50,060 bases of DNA, from assembly GCA_035447065.1 (NCBI GenBank), contig DAOTGJ010000025.1:1-50060 (forward strand). The letters run 5' to 3'. This document shows, piece after piece, positions 14,984 through 28,648 of the stretch (position 1 is the first letter of the stretch; each line of letters opens with the position of its first letter). The notes beneath the pieces were generated by a model that was given only the letters and a program-made list of their open reading frames with translations, did not search any database and had not been told where the DNA came from. A program made the position numbers and the translations under genes. This DNA is from CALEMW01 sp035447065. Its GTDB lineage: Bacteria; Krumholzibacteriota; Krumholzibacteriia; LZORAL124-64-63.

Positions 14984-16278
14984 GGACCAACGACGACCGC
15001 GTGCTCAAGGCCCCGGCCGGCGTGGAGCCCTGCGACGGCCAGAACGGCGACTGCTCCCACTGCGGCGAGCTGTTCCGCGAACGCTTCCCCATCCTGCGGC
15101 GGCAGGTGAACGGGCATCCGCTGGCCTACCTGGACTCGGGCGCCACGGCCCAGAAGCCGGAGGCGGTCATCGCCGCCCAGGCCCGCTACCTGCGCGAGCA
15201 CAACGCCAACGTGCACCGCGGCATGCACACCCTGGCCGCCGAGGCCACGGACCTCTACGAGGGCTGCCGCGCGCGCACGGCCCGCTTCCTGGGCGCGGCG
15301 CGTCCGGAGCAGGTGGTCATCACGCGGGGAGCCACGTCGGCCCTGAATCTGGCGGCCCAGGGCCTGGCCCACCGCCTGGATCCCGGCGACGAGATCCTGG
15401 TCACGGAGATGGAGCACCACGCCAACCTGGTGCCCTGGTTCCAGGTGGCGAAGCGCGCGGGCGCCGTGGTGCGGGCCGTGCCGGTGACCGACGACGGCAC
15501 CCTGGACCTGGCGGCCCTGAAGACCCTGCTCACCGACCGCACGAAGGTGGTGGCTCTGACCCACGTGTCCAACGTGCTGGGGACCATCAACCCGGTGGCG
15601 GAGATCGCGGCCCTGGCCCATCGCCGCGGCGCGGTGGTGGTGCTGGACGCGGCCCAGAGCGTGGGGCACATGCCCGTGCGGTTCGACGAGCTGGGCGTGG
15701 ACCTGCTGGCCTTCTCGGCCCACAAGGCGTACGGCCCCATGGGGCTGGGTTTCCTGGTGGGCGCGCCGGCGGCGCTGGAGCTGCTGGAGCCGGCGGAGTT
15801 CGGCGGCGAGATGATCGAGACGGTGACCCTGGACGGGGCCACCTGGGCGGCGATCCCGCACCGCTTCGAGGCGGGCACGCCCAACGTGGCGGCGGCCGCG
15901 GCCTTCCCGCACGCCCTGGATCTGCTGGACGAGGCCACCCTGGAGCGCGTGCGCACCCATGAGATCAGCGTCACGGGCTACGCCCTGGAGCGCCTGGCGG
16001 AGTTCGGCGACGTGACCGTGTTCGGCCCCGCCGATCCGGCCCGCCGCGGCGGCCTGGTGAGCTTCCACGATCCGCACGTGCATCCCCACGACATGGCCCA
16101 GATCCTGGACGCCGCCGGCGTGGCCGTGCGCGCGGGCCATCACTGCGCCCAGCCCCTGCACCGGCGCCTGGGCGTGGTGGCCACCACCCGCGCCTCGTTC
16201 GGGATCTATTCGGTGCACGACGAGATCGACGCCATGATCGCAGCCATGGCCGACGCCCGGAGGATGTTCGGAGCATGA
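14980..16278 (+). CDS. sufS: Cysteine desulfurase SufS with cysteine-bearing N-terminal extension
   Basis: PLP enzyme that takes sulfur from cysteine for cluster building. The 432-residue product has the PLP lysine in AFSAHKAYGPMGLG and the catalytic cysteine in RAGHHCAQPLHRRLG, typical of group II (SufS-type) desulfurases. TEMEHHANLVPW and VLDAAQSVGHM form the cofactor pocket. The family normally starts close to the segment here reading RERFPILRRQVNG. This protein has about 30 extra residues before it, including Cys18-x6-Cys25-x2-Cys28, which could bind metal or accept sulfur. GTG start overlapping the sufD stop; an in-frame GTG at codon 15 would still keep the cysteines. Confidence 0.95.
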   Translation: MRTNDDRVLKAPAGVEPCDGQNGDCSHCGELFRERFPILRRQVNGHPLAYLDSGATAQKPEAVIAAQARYLREHNANVHRGMHTLAAEATDLYEGCRARTARFLGAARPEQVVITRGATSALNLAAQGLAHRLDPGDEILVTEMEHHANLVPWFQVAKRAGAVVRAVPVTDDGTLDLAALKTLLTDRTKVVALTHVSNVLGTINPVAEIAALAHRRGAVVVLDAAQSVGHMPVRFDELGVDLLAFSAHKAYGPMGLGFLVGAPAALELLEPAEFGGEMIETVTLDGATWAAIPHRFEAGTPNVAAAAAFPHALDLLDEATLERVRTHEISVTGYALERLAEFGDVTVFGPADPARRGGLVSFHDPHVHPHDMAQILDAAGVAVRAGHHCAQPLHRRLGVVATTRASFGIYSVHDEIDAMIAAMADARRMFGA

Positions 16279-16745
16279 TGGACGAGCTCTACCGCGAGGT
16301 GATCCTGGATCACCACCGCAGCCCGCGGGGCCGCGCGCCCCTGGCGTCGCCCGACGCCGAGGCCGCCGGCAAGAACCCCTCCTGCGGCGACGAGGTCACC
16401 CTGCAGCTGGCCTTCGACGGCGAGCGCATCGCCGACGCGTCGGTGCGGACCCACGGCTGCGCCATCGCCACGGCCAGCGGCTCCATCCTGGCCGAGCTGG
16501 TGGTGGGACGCACCCGCGACGAGGCCCGCCGCCTGGCCGGCGCCTTCCGCGAGGTCATGCACGACCCCGACGGCGAGCTGGCCGACGCCCTGGATCCCGG
16601 CGATCTGGAGGTGCTGACCGGCGTGCGCAAGTTCCCGCTGCGCGTGAAGTGCGCGCTGCTGCCCTGGATCACCCTGCTGGAGGCCATGCTGGCCGACGCC
16701 GAAGGCCGCGACGCGGCCGAGATCTCCACGGAGGAAGCCCGATGA
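16275..16745 (+). CDS. sufU: SufU-type sulfur acceptor / scaffold
   Basis: Zinc-binding partner that accepts persulfide sulfur from SufS. The 156-residue product begins LYREVILDHHRSPRG and carries the three family cysteines in NPSCGDEV, RTHGCAIATASGS and VKCALLPW, plus the Asp in the first motif. The insertion between the second and third cysteines is the feature that separates SufU from IscU. ATGA overlap with sufS and again with the next gene. Confidence 0.94.
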   Translation: MMDELYREVILDHHRSPRGRAPLASPDAEAAGKNPSCGDEVTLQLAFDGERIADASVRTHGCAIATASGSILAELVVGRTRDEARRLAGAFREVMHDPDGELADALDPGDLEVLTGVRKFPLRVKCALLPWITLLEAMLADAEGRDAAEISTEEAR

Positions 16746-17059
16746 GCGCCCCCAGTCCCAACGCCGTCCTCGACGCCATCCGCCCGGTCATCGACCCGGA
16801 GCTGAACATGTCCCTGGTGGACCTGGGCCTGATCCGCGGGATCAGCGTGAAGGAGGAGACCGGCGCCGTGGAGGTGGATCTCACCCTGACCAGCCCCATG
16901 TGCCCCATGGGGCCGGAGATCATCGCCTCGGTGCGCAACGCGGTGAACGCGCTGGACGGCGTGACGAGCTGCATGGTGGATCTGGTGTGGAGCCCGCCCT
17001 GGGATCCGCGGACCGACGCGAGCGAGGACTGTCGGGCGGAGTTGGGGATCTGGGACTGA
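16742..17059 (+). CDS. SufT/MIP18-family (DUF59) iron-sulfur assembly factor
   Basis: Small factor thought to help mature iron-sulfur proteins. The 105-residue product has the DUF59 core: IRPVIDPELNMSLVDLGLI, then LTLTSPMCPMGPEI with the conserved cysteine. It ends with VWSPPWDP, typical of this family and of PaaD-like proteins. It is the last gene of the overlapping suf operon and is followed by a terminator. Its place in the operon supports a general iron-sulfur role rather than phenylacetate metabolism. Confidence 0.9.
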   Translation: MSAPSPNAVLDAIRPVIDPELNMSLVDLGLIRGISVKEETGAVEVDLTLTSPMCPMGPEIIASVRNAVNALDGVTSCMVDLVWSPPWDPRTDASEDCRAELGIWD

Positions 17060-17090
17060 GGCTCTGCGGAGCACGACGGCGGAGAGAAAA

Positions 17091-17118
17091 AGAGGCGCGC
17101 CCCGCGGGGCGCGCCTCT
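17091..17118. terminator. Hairpin terminator between suf operon and beta-propeller lipoprotein gene
   Basis: A 13-bp perfect stem (AGAGGCGCGCCCC / GGGGCGCGCCTCT, loop GC) between convergent genes. An A-rich run on the left serves minus-strand transcripts; the right flank is less T-rich. Confidence 0.8.
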
Positions 17119-17142
17119 CGTCGTTCGGGAAACGGGGCGGGG

Positions 17143-18198
<1,056 letters not shown>

Positions 18199-18288
18199 GG
18201 TTCCTCCTGGGGGCGCGGTGATCCTCTGGGAGCGGTCAATCTATCACAGGGGGGCGGGACGGCCAGGGAAACCTGAGCGGCACGGCCT

Positions 18289-18322
18289 GATACGTTGCGT
18301 ATTCGCGCGGATCTGATACCCT
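18289..18322 (+). promoter_or_regulatory. Probable promoter of the pnt operon with embedded palindrome
   Basis: TTGCGT (18295-18300), a 16-base spacer and TACCCT (18317-18322). The -35 box is inside a perfect dyad ATACG-TTG-CGTAT (18290-18302), which closely matches the element in the resB promoter. The ATG is 54 bases beyond the -10 box. Confidence 0.5.
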
Positions 18323-18376
18323 GGGCACCGATTCGCGCCGCTGAGGCGCCCGTGTCTTTCGCGAAAGGACGCACGG

Positions 18377-19540
<1,164 letters not shown>

Positions 19541-19541
19541 C

Positions 19542-19823
19542 ATGGACGCCCTCGTCGCAGCCATCACCGTGTTCGTGCTCGCGGTGTACATCGGCTTCGA
19601 GATCATCACCAAGGTGCCGCCCACGCTGCACACGCCGCTCATGAGCGGGTCGAACGCAATCTCGGGCATCACGCTCATCGGCGCGGTGATCTCCACCCGG
19701 TCCGACAACGAGATGCTGGCCACCGTGCTGGCCGTGGCCGCGGTGGCCTTCGCCACCATCAACGTGGTGGGCGGGTACATGGTGACCCACCGCATGCTCG
19801 ACATGTTCAAGGGAAAGAGGTGA
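19542..19823 (+). CDS. pntAB: NAD(P) transhydrogenase subunit alpha part 2 (membrane)
   Basis: Small membrane subunit contributing helices to the proton channel. The 93-residue product has about three hydrophobic helices and the family segment KVPPTLHTPLMSGSNAISGI. One base separates it from pntAA, with GGGAGG upstream. Length is typical. Confidence 0.94.
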   Translation: MDALVAAITVFVLAVYIGFEIITKVPPTLHTPLMSGSNAISGITLIGAVISTRSDNEMLATVLAVAAVAFATINVVGGYMVTHRMLDMFKGKR

Positions 19824-19827
19824 GACC

Positions 19828-21234
<1,407 letters not shown>

Positions 21235-21255
21235 CCCCGGCCCGGACCGGTCGCG

Positions 21256-21298
21256 ACCGCCCCGGATCACCGCGATCCGGGGCGGTCTGTTATTCTTG
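21256..21298 (+). terminator. Rho-independent terminator of the pnt operon
   Basis: A 13-bp perfect stem (ACCGCCCCGGATC / GATCCGGGGCGGT, loop ACCGC) at 21256-21286, followed by the T-rich run CTGTTATTCTT. Confidence 0.87.
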
Positions 21299-21380
21299 GA
21301 ACAGGCAACTCCATGCCACGTCGGCAGTTGGCTGCGCCCTCAGCGGACCATTCCCCTCCGGACTCGCGGGAGATCCGATG

Positions 21381-21420
21381 TTGATTCGGCGGGTCCCGGG
21401 TGTTAATGAGTTATGCATAA
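21381..21420 (+). promoter_or_regulatory. Probable sdh promoter with adjacent palindrome
   Basis: TTGATT (21381-21386), 17 bases, TAATGA (21404-21409). The perfect palindrome TTATGCATAA (21411-21420) covers the predicted transcription start and could be an operator. The ATG of sdhC is at 21459. Confidence 0.5.
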
Positions 21421-21458
21421 GGATCCCTGCCTACCACGCTAGCGCTGGAGTCGAGTCC

Positions 21459-22222
21459 ATGACCACGTTCCGCTCCGCTGCCTGGTCCTCGGTCGGCAAG
21501 AAGGTCATCACCGGCGTGACGGGCCTCCTGCTCGTCGGCTTCGTGATCGCCCATCTCGTGGGCAACCTGACCCTCTTCATCCCCGACGGAGGACACGCGT
21601 TCAACGCGTACGCCCACTTCCTGGAGACCGCCGTCCACGGCTGGCTCATCTACGCCTTCGAGATCGGCCTGATCACCATCTTCCTCTTCCACATGGTCGC
21701 GGCGGTGACCGTGGCCTGGAAGGACAAGACCAGCGCGCGGCCCAAAGGCTACGCCGTGGTGAAGAACGCCGGCGGCAAGAGCCGCAAGAGCCTCAACTCG
21801 CGCAGCATGATCATCACGGGCATCGTGCTGATCGTGTTCGTGGTGCTGCACGTGAACATGTTCAAGTTCGCGGACCACGGCCTGGTCACCTACGAGGCCG
21901 GCAAGGCCGTGCCGGTGACCCTGGAGGAGGGCGCCGCCCACCACCCCGAGGGCGCGGTGAAGGACCTCTACACCACGGTGGTGGCGGCCTTCAAGCAGCC
22001 CGTCATCGCCGGGATCTACGTGCTGGTCATGATCCTGCTGGGCATGCACCTGCGGCACGGGTTCTGGAGCGCCTTCCAGTCGCTGGGCTGGAACTCGGAC
22101 CGCCACATGGACCTGCTGCAGAACGCGGCCCGCGTGGTGTCCGTCCTGCTGGCGGTGGGCTTCCTGATCTTGCCGCTGTTCATCCTCTTCTTCGTCGACG
22201 CCAACGCCGCGGGAGGTCACTG

Positions 22223-22223
<1 letters not shown>
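21459..22223 (+). CDS. sdhC: Succinate dehydrogenase cytochrome b subunit (B-type SdhC)
   Basis: Membrane anchor of succinate dehydrogenase, binding haem b and quinone. The 254-residue product has five hydrophobic helices with histidines placed as haem ligands (FVIAHLVGN, ETAVHGWLIY, FLFHMVAAV, VVLHVNMFK and GMHLRHGF). A single long cytochrome b with five helices is the B-type seen in Bacteroidetes, Bacillus and epsilonproteobacteria, usually working with menaquinone. The ATG is preceded by GGAG at 8 bases. The stop overlaps the sdhA start (TGATG). Confidence 0.93.
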
Positions 22224-24142
<1,919 letters not shown>

Positions 24143-24154
24143 AGGGGATCATCC

Positions 24155-24910
24155 ATGAGCAACGCGATGACCATCCACCTGAAGATCTGGCGGCAGGAGT
24201 GCGGCGCCAAGGACGGGCGCTTCGTGGACTACACCGTCAAGGACGTGCTCCCGGAGATGTCCTTCCTGGAGATGCTGGACCTGCTCAACGAGGACCTGGC
24301 GCGCAAGGGCGAGGAGGCGGTGGAGTTCGACTCCGACTGCCGCGAGGGCATCTGCGGCACCTGCGGCCTGGTGATCCAGGGCGTGGCCCACGGGCCCCAC
24401 TCCGCCTGCACCACCTGCGAGGTGCGCATGCGCAGCTTCTCCGACGGCGAGGTGATCACCGTCGAGCCGTTCCGCGCCAAGCCGTTCCCCATCATCAAGG
24501 ACCTGGTGGTGAACCGCGAGGCCTTCGACCGCATCCAGCAGAAGGGCGGCTACGTGTCGGTGAACGTGGGCTCGGCCCCGGACGCCAACTCCGTGCCCAT
24601 CCCCAAGACGGATGCGGACAAGGCCATGGACGCCGCCAGCTGCATCGGCTGCGGCGCCTGCGTGGCGGCCTGTCCCAACGCCTCGGCCTCGCTGTTCGTG
24701 AGCGCCAAGATCAGCCAGCTCTCGTACCTGCCCCAGGGCATGGCCGAGCGCGGGCGGCGGGCCCTGGCCATGGTGGCGCAGATGGACGCCGAGGGTTTCG
24801 GCGACTGTTCCAACCACGGCGAGTGCGAGGCCGTGTGCCCCAAGGAGATCTCCATCGAGAACATCGCCCGCATGCGGCGCGAGTTCGTCAAGGGGGCCTT
24901 CAAGGGCTGA
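24155..24910 (+). CDS. sdhB: Succinate dehydrogenase iron-sulfur subunit
   Basis: Carries electrons from FAD to quinone through three clusters. The 251-residue product holds the [2Fe-2S] cysteines in CREGICGTCG and CTTC. The bacterial ferredoxin-type motifs CIGCGACVAACPNA and CSNHGECEAVCPKE hold the [4Fe-4S] and [3Fe-4S] clusters. It starts 12 bases after sdhA with AGAGGGG before the ATG. Confidence 0.96.
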   Translation: MSNAMTIHLKIWRQECGAKDGRFVDYTVKDVLPEMSFLEMLDLLNEDLARKGEEAVEFDSDCREGICGTCGLVIQGVAHGPHSACTTCEVRMRSFSDGEVITVEPFRAKPFPIIKDLVVNREAFDRIQQKGGYVSVNVGSAPDANSVPIPKTDADKAMDAASCIGCGACVAACPNASASLFVSAKISQLSYLPQGMAERGRRALAMVAQMDAEGFGDCSNHGECEAVCPKEISIENIARMRREFVKGAFKG

Positions 24911-24938
24911 GCGACCGCACCTCGCGGAGGAACGACGG

Positions 24939-24970
24939 GGGGCGCGGCCGGGCCGCGCCCCTCTGCTTTG
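24939..24970 (+). terminator. Rho-independent terminator of the sdh operon
   Basis: GC-rich stem (GGGGCGCGG / CCGCGCCCC, loop of 5) at 24939-24961 followed by TCTGCTTTG. Confidence 0.7.
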
Positions 24971-25041
24971 TCCGCGGCGCCTTGCCAACGGGCCGCCGCG
25001 GCGTATCGTTGGGCGTCAACCCGACCAACCGGAGGATCCCC

Positions 25042-25947
25042 ATGGCCCGCTACGCCGTCATCGACATCGGCACCAACTCGGTCAAGCTCCACGTGGCCCG
25101 CGAGGTGCACGGCCACCTGAGCGTGCTGGCCGACGAGGCCGTGGTCACCCGTCTGGGCGAGGACATGGATGCGGAGGGGGATCTGAACGAGGCCGCCATG
25201 GACCGCACCCTGGAGGCCGTGCGCGCCCTGGCCGCCCGCGCCGACGCCCTGGGCGCCAACAAGACCGTGGCGGTGGGCACCGCCGCCTTCCGCCGCGCCC
25301 GCAACGCCGACGAGTTCCGCGAGATGATCAAGCGCCGCACCAAGCTGACCGTGAAGGTGCTCAGCGGGGAGGAGGAGGCGCGCCTGGCCGCCCTGGCCGT
25401 GCGCCGCACCCTGGAGCTGCCCGCCGGCAAGGTGGCCGTGGCCGACATCGGCGGCGGCAGCACCGACGTGACCCTCATGACGGGCGGGCGCGTGCACCTG
25501 GCCGAGAGCCTGCCCGTGGGCGTGCGCACCCTGACCGACGCCCACGCCCGCCAGGCCCCCCTGAGCGAGGACGACGGCGAGGACATGGCCCGCGCCATCC
25601 GCGACGTGCTGGGCGACGTGGACCTGACCGCCGGGACCCTGGTCCTCACCGGCGGCACCGCCTCCACCCTGGCCGCCATCCGCCTGGGCCTGAAGGCGTT
25701 CGATCCCGCGCGGGTGCACGGCCTGCGCCTGGACCGCCAAGACGTGGCGCGGGTCTACGACCGCCTGGCCGGCATGACCCTGCCCGAGCGCCGCGCCGTG
25801 CCCGGCCTGCCCGCCGACCGCGCCGATGTCATGCCCGCCGGCGCCGCTCTGGCCCTCGCCCTCTGCACGGCCGCCGGCGTGGACGCCCTGACCGTGTGCA
25901 GCTGCGGCCTGCGCCACGGCGTGCTGGCCGACCGTTTCCTGGGATAG
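25042..25947 (+). CDS. Ppx/GppA-family phosphatase
   Basis: Probable exopolyphosphatase or guanosine pentaphosphatase of the actin-like ATPase superfamily. The 301-residue product has the phosphate-1 loop VIDIGTNSVKL at residue 6, the family segment VGTAAFRRARNADEF, phosphate-2 DIGGGSTDV, and GGTASTLAA. It is the short, two-lobed form without the HD-like C-terminal domain. GGAGGA lies before the ATG at 25042. It ends 1 base before the stop of the convergent bd-like gene. Polyphosphate versus pppGpp preference cannot be read. Confidence 0.9.
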   Translation: MARYAVIDIGTNSVKLHVAREVHGHLSVLADEAVVTRLGEDMDAEGDLNEAAMDRTLEAVRALAARADALGANKTVAVGTAAFRRARNADEFREMIKRRTKLTVKVLSGEEEARLAALAVRRTLELPAGKVAVADIGGGSTDVTLMTGGRVHLAESLPVGVRTLTDAHARQAPLSEDDGEDMARAIRDVLGDVDLTAGTLVLTGGTASTLAAIRLGLKAFDPARVHGLRLDRQDVARVYDRLAGMTLPERRAVPGLPADRADVMPAGAALALALCTAAGVDALTVCSCGLRHGVLADRFLG

Positions 25948-25948
25948 C

Positions 25949-27034
25949 TCAGGAGGCCTGCAGCAGCTTCCGCACCATCCAGACCACGGTGATCAGCCCG
26001 CCCACGAGCAGCGCCGCGAAGATGGCGATGTTCAGGGTCTGCGTCTGCACCGCGAAGGACTGCGGCTGGTAGGCCGCGCCCAGGTACGCGTCGCGCACCT
26101 CGTGCCGCATGAGCACCATCACCGCCAGCGTGAGCGCGGTGAGGCCCGACAGCAGCCCCAGCCCGGCGCCGTCGCGCGACCGCGCGCGGAACGCCAGCAG
26201 GATCAGCGCCAGGGTCAGGGCGATGCCCGCGCCCATCAGGCCGGTGGCGTGGGGGCTGTCGCCCATGAACAGCAGCATCACGTCGCGCTTCAGCCCCATC
26301 AGGTAGCCCACCCCGCCCAGCGCGTTCACCGCCGTCATCACGCCGAAGACCGTCAGGCCGTGCCGTACGAGGTGCCGGCCCAGCTCGGCGTCGCCGCGTT
26401 CGCGCCGGCCCAGCAGAGCCAGCCCCAGCCCGGCCACGGCCACCGCGCCCAGCACCATGTGCGCGTAGCGGGGCCAGAGCATGGGCTCGCCCGTGTTCAG
26501 GCTGGTGCCTCCGGGGGCCGCGAAGTACAGGGGTCCCCAGGTTTCAGGCGTGAGCATGAGGCTGGTGTTGTTGCTGAAGAGGAAGCCCACGAAGGCCGTG
26601 AGCAGCACGGCGATACAGATCACCGCGCCGCGGGCGCCGCCCAGGGCCGGGCCGCGGAAGGAGTTGAGGTACATGAGGTAGTATGCCGCGATGAGCACGA
26701 GCACCAGCGAGAACCACGGCCAGGCCATGACGATGCTCGACGTGTAGAAGAAGTTCCCGTACAGCACCTGCATGAAGAGCAGGGGCGCCACGCCGGTGGT
26801 GACTGTGGCGCTGAACAGCGTGGGGAGCAGCTTGGAGAGGCGGGCCAGGGTGCGGTCGTGCACGTCGCCCGTCGCCTTGCGCCGGATCAGGGCGACGATC
26901 AGCAGCACGCCCCCGCCCAGCAGGAAGTTCATGGCGATCAGATGCACCACGAAGGTCAGGTGCAGCAATCCGGTGAACAGGGGCGCGGGGCCGGGGATGG
27001 GCAGCGCGTCCGGGGTGGGCAGCAGCGGGTTCAT
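25949..27034 (-). CDS. Multispanning membrane protein, second subunit of a bd-like haem-c system
   Basis: Not a recognised named gene. The 361-residue product has about nine hydrophobic helices. The first reads FTGLLHLTFVVHLIAMNFLLGGG (His25, His31), closely paralleling helix 1 of its partner (VLHVFVSHFAVGGG). So both subunits seem to share the cytochrome bd subunit I fold rather than pairing CydA with an ordinary CydB. Further His/Met residues in helices (MLWPRYAHMVLGAVAVAG, MRHEV) could be haem ligands. It overlaps the larger subunit by 4 bases (ATGA), so the two are translated together. A role in quinol or cytochrome c oxidation linked to oxygen is inferred from the partner. Confidence 0.65.
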   Translation of the reverse strand: MNPLLPTPDALPIPGPAPLFTGLLHLTFVVHLIAMNFLLGGGVLLIVALIRRKATGDVHDRTLARLSKLLPTLFSATVTTGVAPLLFMQVLYGNFFYTSSIVMAWPWFSLVLVLIAAYYLMYLNSFRGPALGGARGAVICIAVLLTAFVGFLFSNNTSLMLTPETWGPLYFAAPGGTSLNTGEPMLWPRYAHMVLGAVAVAGLGLALLGRRERGDAELGRHLVRHGLTVFGVMTAVNALGGVGYLMGLKRDVMLLFMGDSPHATGLMGAGIALTLALILLAFRARSRDGAGLGLLSGLTALTLAVMVLMRHEVRDAYLGAAYQPQSFAVQTQTLNIAIFAALLVGGLITVVWMVRKLLQAS

Positions 27035-28602
27035 GACTCGCTCCCTTCCGTCGCCGCGGGGGTGGCGACGGTCTCGAGGTAGTTCAGAAGGTGCTCGCGC
27101 GCCACGTCGTCGCCCAGGTAGGGCGGCATCTCCTCCATGAGGTCGGCCACGCCGTCCACTAGCTCCTCCAGCTCGCCGCGGTCCATGCCCTCCAGGCTGG
27201 AGCGCAGCTCGCGGTAGCCGTCCACGGTGTGGCAGAGGCCGCAGTGGAGGTCCCAGGCCAGGCGGCCGGCCGCGTCCGGGTCGGCGGGGAAGGAGGCGTC
27301 GCCCTTGGCGCCTTCGCCGCGCAGGTAGGCGGCCAGATCCGCCACGGCGCGGTCGCCGGCGGGCCAGCCGGGCATCTGGGCGCGCATGTGCTGCAGGCGC
27401 GGCAGCATCTCCGCGGTCTGCTCCTCGCTCCAACGGGCCAGGAAGGGCCGCAGGCCGTTGTAGGAGTCCATGGTGTGGCAGGGCTGGCACCAGGCGCGGA
27501 AGAGGTCCTTGCCGCGGGCCTCGGGCGTATCCGACGCCGGGTTCAACCACCGCGTGGAGGCCTCCACGCCGGTCTCGGCCAGCGCGGGCTCGTCGGCCAG
27601 CAGCACGCCCGTGGAGTACATGTAGCCGTAGATGGTGAACGGCTTGCGCGCGGCTTCGCGGGCCCACTCGCCGCCGAAGAAGGCGAGCAGGCCGGCCAGG
27701 AAGATCAGCACGCCGCCCGCGGGGTTCCAGAGTGAGGGCGCCAGCAGCGGCCACAGGGACAGGGCCATGGCGGCCACCAGGCCCAGCTTGAAATACCAGA
27801 GGACCTGGGGCAGGACCGGCAGGGCGCCCGTCGTCAGCTCGTTCCAGCCCGGCAGGCCCAGGGTGCCGGCCACGGCGTCCATGGCTCCGGCCAGGGCGGC
27901 GTCGTACCAGAAGCTGGTCAGCAGCGTGATCCCGAATCCGGCCAGGACCCAGCCGCCGCTCCAGCGCGTGGCCCAGGTGCGGGTGGCTCCCTTCTTCAGG
28001 AACGACGCCGTCAGCAGCGTGAACAGTCCCGCCATGGCCAGCGAGGCACCGGTGCGCAGCACCAGCGACGGCCAGTAGGTGGGGTTGAAGAAGCCCGTCC
28101 AGAACTCCTTGGTCTCCAACCAGCCGCCCGGCGTGAGCATGAAGGTGACGATGCCGTTGATGATCACCAGGCTCATGAAGGCCGCGATGAAGTAGATCCA
28201 GCCCACGATGCGGTGGGTCCGGGCGTCGAGCTTCTCCCAGCCGTACCAGTAGACCAGAGCCGCGGCGATCTCCACCACGAAGAAGACCCACTCCATGGCC
28301 CAGCCCCACACGTAGGCGCGGATCAGGGCCATGATCCCGTGGGGGGAGATGAGCGCCGCCGTGGACCAGATGCCCACGCCGGTGATGGCGCCGAAGACCA
28401 GCGTCACCAGAAGGAAGACCTTGCTCTGCGCCTTGACGTGGGCGCGCAGGTCCGCGTCGCCGCGTCGGTCGGCCCGGGCCTCGGTCAGCACGAGCCACAG
28501 CCCGCCGCCCACCGCGAAGTGGGAGACGAAGACGTGCAGCACGGAGACCAGGGCCATCAGCACGCCGGCGCCCATGGCCAGTTCCCAGACGGGGTAGTTC
28601 AT
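27031..28602 (-). CDS. Cytochrome bd subunit I-like protein fused to a di-haem cytochrome c domain
   Basis: The 523-residue product combines a membrane part of about nine helices with a C-terminal soluble part. The N-terminus resembles CydA: helix 1 has His23/His28 before GGG, and a later helix reads AMEWVFFVVE (Glu104, Glu111) then YWYGWEKLD, which parallels the Glu-rich helix and FGWDRL of CydA. The quinol-binding Q-loop of CydA is not seen, and the position aligning with the haem b558 histidine appears to be Arg (SLVLRTGASLAMAG). The tail has two haem c sites, CQPCH and CGLCH, about 80 residues apart. The architecture fits a cytochrome c-linked branch of the bd oxidase superfamily. GAGG precedes the ATG. 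Oxygen reduction is plausible but unproven. Confidence 0.72.
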   Translation of the reverse strand: MNYPVWELAMGAGVLMALVSVLHVFVSHFAVGGGLWLVLTEARADRRGDADLRAHVKAQSKVFLLVTLVFGAITGVGIWSTAALISPHGIMALIRAYVWGWAMEWVFFVVEIAAALVYWYGWEKLDARTHRIVGWIYFIAAFMSLVIINGIVTFMLTPGGWLETKEFWTGFFNPTYWPSLVLRTGASLAMAGLFTLLTASFLKKGATRTWATRWSGGWVLAGFGITLLTSFWYDAALAGAMDAVAGTLGLPGWNELTTGALPVLPQVLWYFKLGLVAAMALSLWPLLAPSLWNPAGGVLIFLAGLLAFFGGEWAREAARKPFTIYGYMYSTGVLLADEPALAETGVEASTRWLNPASDTPEARGKDLFRAWCQPCHTMDSYNGLRPFLARWSEEQTAEMLPRLQHMRAQMPGWPAGDRAVADLAAYLRGEGAKGDASFPADPDAAGRLAWDLHCGLCHTVDGYRELRSSLEGMDRGELEELVDGVADLMEEMPPYLGDDVAREHLLNYLETVATPAATEGSES

Positions 28603-28648
28603 GCGGTCACCTCGCTCCGGGCCGCGCCGCCGTCGAACGGCGCGGCGC

